A stretch of 64,000 nt of DNA, taken from contig NZ_QETH01000013.1 in NCBI RefSeq assembly GCF_003105115.1, positions 23,337 to 87,336 of the forward strand, given 5' to 3'. The stretch is from Flavobacterium sp. HTF (GTDB taxonomy: Bacteria; Bacteroidota; Bacteroidia; Flavobacteriales; Flavobacteriaceae). The translations under genes were made by a program, and so were the position numbers. Under the pieces are notes generated by a model, which saw nothing but the letters and a program-made list of their open reading frames with translations, was not told where the DNA came from and did not search any database. Shown here piece after piece: positions 17,868 to 25,727 of the stretch; position 1 is the stretch's first letter; the number at the start of each line of letters is the position of its first letter.

Positions 17868-19112
17868 TTACTGCTTATTTAGGTTCAGTTGCTCAATATT
17901 TTTGCGAATAACATTTTTGTCCGAAGCCGTTTTCGCTAAATCAAGGGCTTTTGCAAACGCCTCTGAAGCCCTTTGTTTATCAGAATCAGCATATAAATTT
18001 CCGAGAAGCGAATAATAAAAGTGATTTTCTGTTAAATTAAGTTTTTCAGCCTCAATGATAGCTTCTTTTTTGCCTTTTACTTTAGACAAAGCATACGTCC
18101 TGTTTAAAGCAACGATGGGCGAATACTCTAAAATAATGAGATTATTATACAGTTCCAGGATGTGGTCCCATTTTTCAATACTATCTTCTTTAATCGTATG
18201 CCAATACGCAATTCCGGCTTCGAGATGGTATTTGGAAAGTTTATTTCCCGTTGAAGAACGGCTCAGGAAATAAGCTCCCCTTTCTATCAGTTCCTGATTC
18301 CAAAGGGACTGATCCTGATCTTCATATAAAATAATTTCCCCATTTTCTGATGTCCGGGCTTCAAATCTGGAAGAATGAAAACACATCAGGGCCATCAAAG
18401 CGTTGGTTTCGGGCAGATTGGTGTTGTTGTTTTGAATCAGTAAAAAAGTAAGGCGCATGGCCTCTGCGCAAAGATCTTTTCGTAAAGTAGTATTTTGTGA
18501 AGTAGAGTAGTAGCCTTCTGAATACAGAAGATAAATGGTTTTGAGCACCGTTTGAATCCTGTCTGTTACCTGAGAGCTGCTGGGGTTTTGTATTTTTATA
18601 TTTTCTTCTTTGAGTTTTTCCTTAGCACGGTTGATTCTTTTATAAATTACTTCTTTGTTCGAAAGAAAAGCATCGGTAATTTCATTTACTCCAAAACCAC
18701 ATAATAAATTGAGTGCCAGCGCAATTTGTGCTTCATCAGAATTACACGGATTACAGACCGTAAATATCATGGCAAGCTGGCTGTCTGCAATATTCTGTTC
18801 TGATAAATCAATGTCGATTTCGGGATTATTTAAAGGCGAATTGTATTTGATTTCGGCAGCAATTTTGGTTTCAAAAACAGTATTTCTCTTCAGGTAGTTT
18901 TTGGTTTTATTTTTGGCGACTGTATAAAGCCATGCGGTTGGATTTTCCGGAACTCCCTTTATAGCCCAGGTTTCTGACGCTGCCAGAAAAGTATCACTCA
19001 CAATATCTTCGGCAATTTCAATATGATGAATGCCAAATAAACTGGAAAGAACTGAAACTATTTTTTGATACTCGGTTCTAAAAAGGTTGGGGATAAGTTC
19101 TTGGTTGTTCAA
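17868..19112 (-). CDS. ECF42-like RNA polymerase sigma factor with C-terminal DUF6596/TPR region
   Basis: 414 residues, about twice a usual ECF sigma factor. Region 2 lies at about 8-75 (HIEIAEDIVSDTF, NPTAWLYTVAKNKTKNYLKR) and region 4 at about 110-175 (LCGFGVNEITDAFL). A long C-terminal helical extension (DUF6596, TPR-like, about 190-410) follows. ECF42 factors use this extension in place of an anti-sigma factor and are encoded beside DGPF-domain genes; one lies 300 bp upstream here. The start is TTG at 19112, since no in-frame ATG exists between the conserved N-terminus and the repeat tract, which ends 9 bp upstream. Expression is therefore likely influenced by that tract. Confidence 0.88.
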   Translation of the reverse strand: MNNQELIPNLFRTEYQKIVSVLSSLFGIHHIEIAEDIVSDTFLAASETWAIKGVPENPTAWLYTVAKNKTKNYLKRNTVFETKIAAEIKYNSPLNNPEIDIDLSEQNIADSQLAMIFTVCNPCNSDEAQIALALNLLCGFGVNEITDAFLSNKEVIYKRINRAKEKLKEENIKIQNPSSSQVTDRIQTVLKTIYLLYSEGYYSTSQNTTLRKDLCAEAMRLTFLLIQNNNTNLPETNALMALMCFHSSRFEARTSENGEIILYEDQDQSLWNQELIERGAYFLSRSSTGNKLSKYHLEAGIAYWHTIKEDSIEKWDHILELYNNLIILEYSPIVALNRTYALSKVKGKKEAIIEAEKLNLTENHFYYSLLGNLYADSDKQRASEAFAKALDLAKTASDKNVIRKNIEQLNLNKQ

Positions 19113-19121
19113 TCTTTTGAT

Positions 19122-19247
19122 GTTTTAAGTTTCAGGTTTGAAGTTTCAGGTTTCAGGTTTCAGGTTTCAAGTTTCAAGTTTCAAGTTTCAGGTTTCAAGT
19201 TTCAGGTTTCGGGTTTCAAGTTTCAGGTTTCGGGTTTCAGGTTTCGG
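19122..19247. repeat. 18-copy 7-bp tandem repeat (GTTTCAG/A)
   Basis: 126 bp made of 18 contiguous heptamers, mostly GTTTCAG, GTTTCAA or GTTTCGG, the first (GTTTTAA) and third (GTTTGAA) being degenerate. It sits immediately upstream of the TTG start of the sigma factor gene, where its promoter or leader should be. Copy number in such tracts can change by slippage. On the minus strand the units contain TGA, so all frames are closed and any effect would be on transcription or mRNA structure, not reading frame. Confidence 0.95.
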
Positions 19248-19414
19248 AATTTGTCATCCTGACGAAGGAAGGATCCCACACAAGAAACTCCGCAATCAAA
19301 ATTAACAGTTTTCTGTCAGGACAAACTACGGGTAAAAAAATATCTAAACTTCAAATTCCAATTTTCAGGAAATTGGAATTTGGAATTTAAAAAATTGGAT
19401 TTAAAAAAAAGAAT
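19248..19414. other. Intergenic spacer with repeat-like segments
   Basis: No gene. It holds TGTCATCCTGACGAAGGAAG at 19254-19273, which resembles a dispersed intergenic element of flavobacteria (from memory, not checked). It also has a palindromic patch around 19353-19390 built from AATTCCAATTT and GGAATTTGGAATTT. These look like repetitive filler between the sigma gene and the DGPF gene. Confidence 0.45.
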
Positions 19415-19750
19415 CTAGAACGCCATTCTGATTTCTACGTTTCCGCCAAAGTTCAAAACCGGGCAACCTTGTGCAATAGCTGCAGCTTCATCATAATCTT
19501 TGGCTTTTACAATAATCAGTCCGCCAATAGATTCTTTGATTTCAACAAAAGGACCATCTGTAATTCCTTTGGAGCTTACCAGTTTTCCCTGTCCGTCCCA
19601 ACGCTGCAAAGGTCTTGCTAACTTATCCTGGGCTGCCAGACCGCCAAACCAGTTTTGCCATTGCTGCAAATGCTGCTGCAGTTCTTCCGGAGAAGGCTGT
19701 GCTTCTTTTGATATAAAATCTCTTCTGAAAATCAACAAAAATTCATTCAT
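19415..19750 (-). CDS. YCII/DGPF-domain protein
   Basis: 111 residues of the YCII-related family, with the diagnostic TDGPF motif near residue 65 and the usual AIAQGCP segment near the end. The fold is a small ferredoxin-like barrel. Function is not established; these proteins are regular neighbours, and in studied cases targets, of ECF42 sigma factors. It lies on the same strand just upstream of such a sigma gene, separated by the heptamer repeat. Confidence 0.9.
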   Translation of the reverse strand: MNEFLLIFRRDFISKEAQPSPEELQQHLQQWQNWFGGLAAQDKLARPLQRWDGQGKLVSSKGITDGPFVEIKESIGGLIIVKAKDYDEAAAIAQGCPVLNFGGNVEIRMAF

Positions 19751-19855
19751 TTTTTATGTTTTTATAAGTTTATCAATTTGCATTTTAAAAAGAAAAGCTG
19801 TTTTTATTCCACTATAAATTTAATGTTTTACCGAATAAAAACAGCTGTTTTTTAT

Positions 19856-20308
19856 TTATCCGAATTGCCCGACTCTGTAAGTTCCCGGAGTATTAGGGAA
19901 AGCCAGGTTAAAACGGTTCCATGTGTTAATAGTTGTGATGACAAGAGTAAGATCGATTAACTCTTCATCTGAAAATTCCCCATGAGCAAGATTGTAAATA
20001 TCATCCGGAACATCACAGGCTGTTACTGCTTCTGCCCATGCAAGAGCCACTCTCTCACGTTGTGTAAAATAAGGAGTTTCTTTCCACGCACTGATTCCTA
20101 ATAAACGCTGGATGTCTTCACCGTGAGCCAAAGCTTCTTTTGAGTGCATGTCTAAACAATAAGCACAATTGTTGATTTGTGATACTCTGAAATCTATTAA
20201 ATCTACAAGAGATTTCTCAAGAGTAGTTTTTTTCAGATAACCTGTAATTCCAAATAATGGAGCTAATGCTTTTTGACCTTTTTCGAATACATTAATTCTG
20301 GTTTCCAT
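19856..20308 (-). CDS. AhpD-like / carboxymuconolactone decarboxylase-family protein
   Basis: 150 residues from ATG at 20308 (METRINVFEKG). A longer frame opens at 20344, but its extra 12 residues are atypical of the family. It has the AhpD core CAYCLDMHSKEA, with the CxxC pair and downstream His, and WNRFN near the end. Such proteins are all-helical peroxidase-like or disulfide reductases linked to oxidative stress. It is a paralogue of the protein at 35296. Together with the DGPF gene and the sigma factor it forms a likely stress-response cluster. Confidence 0.88.
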   Translation of the reverse strand: METRINVFEKGQKALAPLFGITGYLKKTTLEKSLVDLIDFRVSQINNCAYCLDMHSKEALAHGEDIQRLLGISAWKETPYFTQRERVALAWAEAVTACDVPDDIYNLAHGEFSDEELIDLTLVITTINTWNRFNLAFPNTPGTYRVGQFG

Positions 20309-20436
20309 GTTGTATAAATTTAAATGTTTATACCTCAATAACAACTGAACTTTTGGAATTGGACAAAAAAATAAAAAAATATTTTTTTTTTTTGAAAGCA
20401 GATAAAAGGCAAGGTTTACGGGATCTGGAATAATGC

Positions 20437-21084
20437 TTAATTCAGTATCAAATCTATTTTTTTAGAAAGCCTGTCGGCTAACTCAGGCGCATTTTTAAGA
20501 CTATTGTTCATAATCCACGGAGTAAGTTTTCCGTGTTCAATAATTTCTTTTTTAGAATATACCAGACTAAAATAAAGAGTCAGGTCAAGTGGGTCTGTGG
20601 GCAAAGCTTTGTTTTTCTCCTCCGCCGGAATATCTTCATAATAATATCGTGAGGTGTTTAAATCGGGATATTTGCCCACTAAATAATCATTTAGCATATA
20701 ACTCGGCCCTTCACCTTTATATAAATCGTCTCTTAAAATTGGTGTAATTAATTTCTCCTTTACGGTTTTCTTCAATTTCTTATAATCAGATGAAGTTGTA
20801 GAAAAATCACCCTGTACAAGTTTATATTTTTCAGATAATTTTCTAATCACAGAAAACCGTACAAAATCACCATTGATTTCAATTACTTTAAAAACAAAAT
20901 AGTGAGTGGTAAAACTCTGGCTTCCGTTTGAACCTCTTTCGCTGCTGAAAATAAAACTTCCAACCTGCAACTGATGCTCCTTGCTATTGATTGCTTTTTT
21001 CCAGGCATAGGGTTTGTAAATAAATTGTCTGACAACAAAAAAGAAAGCGATAACCAATAATGCAGTAATAAAGAATGTTTTCAT
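20437..21084 (-). CDS. Membrane-anchored protein of unknown function
   Basis: 215 residues from ATG at 21084; the frame opens at 21126, but the extra 14 residues precede a normal start (MKTFFITALLVIAFFFVV). There is one N-terminal membrane helix (about 4-20), then a soluble domain with no motif I recognise, probably periplasmic. The downstream AhpD-like gene is separate, with about 130 bp between them. Confidence 0.65.
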   Translation of the reverse strand: MKTFFITALLVIAFFFVVRQFIYKPYAWKKAINSKEHQLQVGSFIFSSERGSNGSQSFTTHYFVFKVIEINGDFVRFSVIRKLSEKYKLVQGDFSTTSSDYKKLKKTVKEKLITPILRDDLYKGEGPSYMLNDYLVGKYPDLNTSRYYYEDIPAEEKNKALPTDPLDLTLYFSLVYSKKEIIEHGKLTPWIMNNSLKNAPELADRLSKKIDLILN

Positions 21085-21270
21085 ATTATAAATGGCGTTT
21101 AGGAAATATCTGTAAGTAAAATTCAAATTAATTAATGGCGATTCAAAATTATTTATAGAAAACTTTGAATTTATGAATCAGTTATAAGTGCTTTTTTACT
21201 AATTGATATAAAATTATTTATGGCAAAAAATATTTTCAGAGTTTATAATTTATATCATTTAGTATAACTC

Positions 21271-21302
21271 AAAAAAAAACCTCCATAAAATGAAGGCTTT
21301 TT
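21271..21302 (-). terminator. Terminator after the DUF2798 gene
   Basis: An imperfect stem (CCTcCAT / ATGaAGG) precedes a T8 run on the minus strand, just past the DUF2798 stop codon at 21307. Confidence 0.5.
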
Positions 21303-21306
21303 TGTT

Positions 21307-21510
21307 TTATTTTCTGTTTGAAAATATAAAAAATGAAAACAGATTCGAAATCAGTCCGGCAACGATCCAGGAGCGCATCCAGAAAAATAAAAAATTAGAT
21401 CTGTCTGCGCAATTTATACTAGCCAGGGTAAAAGTAATAAAAAAGGTAGTAGTAAGATTTTGCAGAAACTGAGTTACATATTTTCTTTTGTATAATCCGG
21501 CAATCTTCAC
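21307..21510 (-). CDS. DUF2798-family small membrane protein
   Basis: 67 residues. The layout (basic start KRKYVTQFL, a first helix TTTFFITFTLASINC, the FFWMRSWIVAGLIS segment and a second helix) fits DUF2798, a two-helix membrane protein family. Its ATG comes 1 bp after the flavohemoglobin stop, so the two are co-transcribed and probably coupled. Function unknown; context suggests a membrane role in the nitric-oxide response. The + strand frame at the same place is a shadow. Confidence 0.72.
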   Translation of the reverse strand: MKIAGLYKRKYVTQFLQNLTTTFFITFTLASINCADRSNFLFFWMRSWIVAGLISNLFSFFIFSNRK

Positions 21511-21511
21511 C

Positions 21512-22723
21512 TTAATTCAAATTAATAAGTTGCGGGCCAAATTCTTCGTAGAAAATATTGGCCTGATTAACATTTAGGTTGATCAGTGCTTCGTATTGTG
21601 TTTTGATAAACATTTCAGGGCCACAGATATAAAATTTTGCTTCTTCCAGTAATATGGCTTCTTTGCATTTATGAAGGTCAACGCGCCCTTTTATGATCTG
21701 ATTGGAAGTTTCGTCATGACTTTCTACCTTATCATAAAACGTAAAAGTTTCCAGATGCTGCGCTTCTTTTTTGATATCAATAATCTGATTTTTAAAAGCA
21801 TGAACCGATTCATTTCTGCAACCGTGAATCCAGATTGTTTTTTTATTCTGAATAGAGCTCAGATTTGTTTCCAGCATACTCAGCATAGGGGTAAGACCAA
21901 CACCACCGCTAATTAATACCAAAGGATTTTTGGAATCTTTTTCTAAATGGAATAATCCTGCCGGAGATGAAATGGAAATCACATCGCCTTCTGATTTTGA
22001 ATGTAAAGTATTGGAAACAAACCCGGACGGATTTGGTGCAATACCGCTTTCTCTTTTTACCGAAATCCTGTAATATTCAGCATTAGAAGCGCTTGATAAA
22101 CTATATTGTCTTGGCTGTAAAAGATCTAATTCGGGAACGAAAACCTGAACGCTTATAAACTGGCCGGCATGAAAATCGGCAATGGCTTTTCCGTCTTCCG
22201 GATAAAGATAGAATGATTTAATTTCGGTTGATTCCTGAACAATTTTTTTGATGATGAATTTTCTCCATCCGTTCCAGCTTCCCGGTTTTTCTATATTTTC
22301 TTCATACAACCCTTTTTCAAGATCAATCATAATTTGCGCCAGCTGATAAAAAGCAACAGTCCAGGCATCAAGTATTTCCTGCGTTGCAGCTTCACCAACC
22401 ACTTCGCCGATAGAAGCGATAAGATGTGTTCCTACGATTTTATATTGATCAGGCTGAATGTTCAGGCTTCTGTGTTTGGTACCGATTCCTTTCAAAACAC
22501 CAATTAAAACACCAGGGTTTTCAATGTTTTCGGCGTAAGCCAGAACGGCATTTGCCAAAGCGGATTTTTGTCTTCCGTTGGCCTGATTTCCCATATTGAA
22601 CATATTTCGCAATTCGGGATGAGCCTTAAACATTCTGGCGTAAAAATAATTGGTCAGGTCTTCACCGCTTTCTCTTAAAATTGGAATGGTAGCTTTGATA
22701 AGCTCTTTCTGATAGGTATTCAT
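21512..22723 (-). CDS. hmp: Flavohemoglobin / nitric oxide dioxygenase
   Basis: 403 residues, the normal length for Hmp. The globin domain spans about 1-140 with proximal heme ligand His84 (GTKHRSLN) and distal-pocket Tyr28/Gln52. The FAD-binding domain (about 152-255) has RQYSLSS and the NAD-binding domain (about 265-400) has GGVGLTPML and CGPEMF. It converts nitric oxide and oxygen to nitrate using NADH in the cytoplasm. It is co-transcribed with the DUF2798 gene. A palindrome of CRP/FNR type lies 105 bp upstream of the start. Confidence 0.97.
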   Translation of the reverse strand: MNTYQKELIKATIPILRESGEDLTNYFYARMFKAHPELRNMFNMGNQANGRQKSALANAVLAYAENIENPGVLIGVLKGIGTKHRSLNIQPDQYKIVGTHLIASIGEVVGEAATQEILDAWTVAFYQLAQIMIDLEKGLYEENIEKPGSWNGWRKFIIKKIVQESTEIKSFYLYPEDGKAIADFHAGQFISVQVFVPELDLLQPRQYSLSSASNAEYYRISVKRESGIAPNPSGFVSNTLHSKSEGDVISISSPAGLFHLEKDSKNPLVLISGGVGLTPMLSMLETNLSSIQNKKTIWIHGCRNESVHAFKNQIIDIKKEAQHLETFTFYDKVESHDETSNQIIKGRVDLHKCKEAILLEEAKFYICGPEMFIKTQYEALINLNVNQANIFYEEFGPQLINLN

Positions 22724-22827
22724 ATTGTGATATTTATATTAGGATTTAAATATTGTGGACGGTAATAATAATAAAGCGCTTTAAAATTTTTACTTCCACA
22801 AATTTAGACCAGTACCAAAACGCTATT

Positions 22828-22845
22828 TTATGACTCAAATCATAA
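22828..22845 (-). promoter_or_regulatory. Candidate CRP/FNR-family operator (TTATGA-N6-TCATAA)
   Basis: Perfect 6-bp arms with a 6-bp spacer lie in the hmp/PepSY intergenic region, 105 bp upstream of hmp. The shape matches FNR/HcpR-type boxes, and HcpR-like regulators respond to nitrosative stress in Bacteroidota. No regulator gene for it lies in the window. Confidence 0.5.
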
Positions 22846-22982
22846 GAAGGAAAAAAAATGCATTAAAGTGAGATCAGGATCTGTTTGATTATAAATGATT
22901 TAAATTATAAAGATTTCTTAAAATGATTTGTAAATATTTTCTTATGTTATAAATTAGTGAGGATAATTTTAAAATTCAAACC

Positions 22983-23417
22983 ATGAAAATAAGAATCATT
23001 AGTGCTGCACTATTGCTGGGTTTTGCAATATCGGCCAACGCACAAAAGAAAATTACAGTCACAGAGCTGCCGCAGCCTGCGCAGGATTTTCTGAAAAAAC
23101 ATTTTAGCAATTCTGAAATTGCAGTTGTAAAAAAAGATGCCGAACACGGCGAAAAAGGATATGAAGTGAAACTGAAAGACGGAACAGAAGTAGAGTTCTG
23201 GAAAGATGGTTCGTACCGTGAAGTCGATGGCGGCGACAAACCGATTCCGACTGCTTTTATTCCGGCGGCTGTAAAAGATTATGTGGCAAAAAATTATCCG
23301 AACGAAAAAATCACCCATATTGATTACGGTCACAAAGACCTGGATGTCGATCTGACAAACAAAATTGACCTTGAATTTACTAAAGAAGGAAAATTTATAA
23401 AAGGTGAAAAAGACTAA
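22983..23417 (+). CDS. Exported PepSY-like protein
   Basis: 144 residues. A signal peptide (1-20, ending SANA) is followed by two PepSY-like repeats (about 30-80 and 90-140), each with the pattern FW/V-D-G-S/K in the middle (VEFWKDGSYREVDGG; LEFTKEGKFIKGE). This is the Bacteroidota putative beta-lactamase-inhibitor-like PepSY group, often found beside two-component systems and presumed to be a periplasmic regulator or binding protein. It is monocistronic, with its own terminator. Confidence 0.85.
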   Translation: MKIRIISAALLLGFAISANAQKKITVTELPQPAQDFLKKHFSNSEIAVVKKDAEHGEKGYEVKLKDGTEVEFWKDGSYREVDGGDKPIPTAFIPAAVKDYVAKNYPNEKITHIDYGHKDLDVDLTNKIDLEFTKEGKFIKGEKD

Positions 23418-23460
23418 AACATTGAAAGACATAAAGTTTCAGTTGATTTCTAAAAAAAAA

Positions 23461-23492
23461 GGAAAATAGGATTATACTATTTTCCTTTTTTT
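23461..23492 (+). terminator. Terminator of the PepSY gene
   Basis: GGAAAATAG at 23461-23469 pairs with CTATTTTCC at 23477-23485, followed by T7. Confidence 0.8.
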
Positions 23493-23616
23493 GTCGTTAT
23501 AAATGAACAAATTTTAAACGCCTTTTTTGATTCTTTAAAAAAGGAAAAATAACAGCCGTGCCACTTCAAAACAGCTGTATTTACTAGTAAACCGGAGCAC
23601 CGAATACACACAAAAG

Positions 23617-23707
23617 TTGTATAAACATTGTACAAGTGTATAAACTTTATACACTCTGAAATCTCCCGAATTATCGTAAAACGCTCATAACGTACTTTGT
23701 AGTACAA
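23617..23707 (+). promoter_or_regulatory. Cluster of palindromic operators upstream of the glycosyltransferase
   Basis: Two 19-bp sites abut: 23617-23635 (imperfect, TTGTATAAA-C-ATTGTACAA) and 23636-23654 (perfect, GTGTATAAA-C-TTTATACAC). A shorter palindrome TTGTAGTACAA follows at 23697-23707. Adjacent centres are 19 bp apart. The rest of the 386-bp gap (23418-23803) holds the PepSY terminator, these sites and a small hairpin at 23744-23757. The cognate regulator is not in view. Confidence 0.6.
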
Positions 23708-23803
23708 TGGCACACCCATTGCTAAATTGATTTGTGTAAAATCCTGTCATCAGGAAAAATTTAATAAAAGCCATACAGATACAAATCAATAAGAAAGTGC
23801 AAT

Positions 23804-25258
23804 ATGAAAAGTGAAACAATTATTTCAGACCAATTTTATACTACAGCCGACAATATCAATACTAACAACGAACTTTCTATAAACAGTTCCATTTTTCGTG
23901 TTAACAGCAAATCAAAAACATCAGAGAAAGAAAAAACTTCACGCTTAGGGGCTATTGTACTGTCAGGTACTTTTGCACTAATGCTGGGGGGAGCTTTTAT
24001 GGTATTTCAGTTTCAACCCGATTTTGACCAGTTTCATATCGACAGATTGAATTCACCTGTTGGATTTTCTTTTTTAATTTTAGCCGCAGCTTTGTTTATC
24101 TTTCAGAGCGGGGTTTTTCTATACAACTTATATCTTTTCTTTCAATACAAACCAATTGAGTCTGTTTCAGACGAATTGCTGCCAACGTGTACCGTTATAG
24201 TTCCGGCTTATAATGAAGGTAAACTGGTTTGGGATACTTTATTAAGTCTTGCAGACAGTGATTTTCCGGAGCAAAAATTACAAATTCTTGCTATTGACGA
24301 TGGTAGTAAAGATGATACCTGGTACTGGATGCAACAGGCAAAACTGAAATTAGGAGACCGTTTAACGATTTTTCAACAACCGGAAAACGGAGGAAAACGT
24401 CACGCACTTTACCGTGGATTTGAATTGGGTACAGGAGAAATCTTTGTAACCGTAGACAGTGATTCAATCGTAAAAAAGGATACTTTGAGAAATTTAGTGA
24501 GTCCTTTTGTAGTGAATAAAAAATGTGGTGCAGTTGCCGGAAATGTTCATGTTTTGAATAATAAAAAAGCAATACTTCCTAAAATGTTAAACGTAAGTTT
24601 CGTCATGAGTTTTGAATTCATGCGTTCTGCCGAAAGTCAGCTGGGTTCAGTTCTGTGTACTCCCGGTGCAGCCGCAGCTTACCGCAGAGATGCTGTAATG
24701 AGCTGTCTGCCGGAATGGATCAACCAGACCTTTATGGGACAGCCATCTGACATTGGTGAAGACCGTGCGATGACGAATATGATCCTGAAACAGGGACTTC
24801 ATGTGTTGTTTCAAAGAAATGCTTATGTTTTGACAAACGTACCGGAAGATTACACCGGTTTATATAAAATGTTCATCAGATGGAGCAGAAGTAATGTACG
24901 TGAGAACCTGATGATGGCTAAATATGTTTTTAAAGACTTTAGAAAAGAATCTAAATTTGGTGCAAGACTTTTGTTTATTAACCAATCGTTAAAAATCATT
25001 TTAGCTTATCCCTTCCTGATTTTTATGTTGATTTTTATTGCAACCCATCCGTTGTTGTTTTTAAGTTCAACTCTATTAAGTATATTAATTGTATCTACTT
25101 TTCCAGTACTTTTTTATGCGAAAAGATATAGCGTATCAGAAGCTTTCTGGGCTTATTCGTACAGCATTTTTTATACTTTTAGCTTATTCTGGATAACGCC
25201 TTATGCCATTGTAACTGCCAATAAAAGAGGATGGTTGACCCGTGGGTTGACAGTCTGA
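23804..25258 (+). CDS. Processive family-2 glycosyltransferase (membrane)
   Basis: 484 residues. Two N-terminal membrane helices (about 48-68, 85-110), a cytosolic GT2 domain (about 125-365), and about three to four C-terminal helices (about 395-475). GT2 motifs are visible: AIDDGSKDDT for UDP binding, the VDSDS DxD, GEDRAMT for the acceptor base, and RWSRS as the Q/RxxRW motif of processive enzymes. This arrangement is that of hyaluronan, chitin or poly-GlcNAc synthases, so it likely makes and extrudes an exopolysaccharide. No partner genes are adjacent. Control is probably through the palindromes upstream. Confidence 0.92.
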   Translation: MKSETIISDQFYTTADNINTNNELSINSSIFRVNSKSKTSEKEKTSRLGAIVLSGTFALMLGGAFMVFQFQPDFDQFHIDRLNSPVGFSFLILAAALFIFQSGVFLYNLYLFFQYKPIESVSDELLPTCTVIVPAYNEGKLVWDTLLSLADSDFPEQKLQILAIDDGSKDDTWYWMQQAKLKLGDRLTIFQQPENGGKRHALYRGFELGTGEIFVTVDSDSIVKKDTLRNLVSPFVVNKKCGAVAGNVHVLNNKKAILPKMLNVSFVMSFEFMRSAESQLGSVLCTPGAAAAYRRDAVMSCLPEWINQTFMGQPSDIGEDRAMTNMILKQGLHVLFQRNAYVLTNVPEDYTGLYKMFIRWSRSNVRENLMMAKYVFKDFRKESKFGARLLFINQSLKIILAYPFLIFMLIFIATHPLLFLSSTLLSILIVSTFPVLFYAKRYSVSEAFWAYSYSIFYTFSLFWITPYAIVTANKRGWLTRGLTV

Positions 25259-25299
25259 TTATGATATAATTCAGAATGCCTAGAAATTAATTTGTTGTA

Positions 25300-25331
25300 A
25301 ACTCCTGTTCATCTGAACAGGAGTTTTTTTT
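25300..25331 (+). terminator. Terminator of the glycosyltransferase gene
   Basis: ACTCCTGTTC at 25301-25310 and GAACAGGAGT at 25315-25324 form a perfect 10-bp stem followed by T7. Confidence 0.9.
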
Positions 25332-25358
25332 GTTTAAAATAAATGGGTAATTTTAGAT

Positions 25359-25688
25359 ATGCTGAAAATTGCAGAAAAAGATATTCGGGTAATTGCTGAT
25401 TGTATCGGGATTCCATTTTTACCTTCACTACAGGGTGAAGGGAAAGTATGTTTTGCAACGAATGCAGAAATAAGGCCTGAATTTCTGGAAAGTTTTAATG
25501 AAAGACATATTCTGGCTTATGTTTCCGGTTATCTCAATGCCAACGGAAACAGAATAACCGGTCTTGTAAAAATACCTTTTCCCGAAAATGCGGATTACTT
25601 TTGGAAATTGGTTAAAAAAAGAAATCAGGAAAATTTATTTGATTTGAAAGAGGCTGATTTTGAGATACTTTTTTTCAAAAATAAATAA
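25359..25688 (+). CDS. Small protein of unknown function
   Basis: 109 residues, no signal peptide or membrane helix, not recognised. It alternates predicted strands and helices (LAYVSGYLNANG, ADYFWKLVKKRNQENLF). It follows the glycosyltransferase terminator and converges on the gene ending at 25728, with a shared bidirectional terminator between them. Composition matches the surrounding real genes. Confidence 0.6.
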   Translation: MLKIAEKDIRVIADCIGIPFLPSLQGEGKVCFATNAEIRPEFLESFNERHILAYVSGYLNANGNRITGLVKIPFPENADYFWKLVKKRNQENLFDLKEADFEILFFKNK

Positions 25689-25692
25689 TCTC

Positions 25693-25720
25693 AAAAGCCC
25701 ATCAAATCTGATGAGCTTTT
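25693..25720. terminator. Bidirectional terminator
   Basis: AAAAGCcCATCA and TGATGaGCTTTT form a nearly perfect stem with a 4-nt loop between convergent genes. Confidence 0.7.
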
Positions 25721-25727
25721 ATAAAAC

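Noticed and set aside
19122..19247. CRISPR array
   Set aside because: Repeat units are 7 bp and contiguous, with no spacers.
19065..19262. 65-residue + frame (repeated GFKFQVS)
   Set aside because: Generated by the heptamer repeat and the antisense start of the sigma factor gene.
21290..21472. 60-residue + frame
   Set aside because: Antisense to the DUF2798 gene, which has family features and operon spacing.
23477..23719. 80-residue - frame upstream of the glycosyltransferase
   Set aside because: Covers a terminator and the operator palindromes; its product has no coherent pattern.
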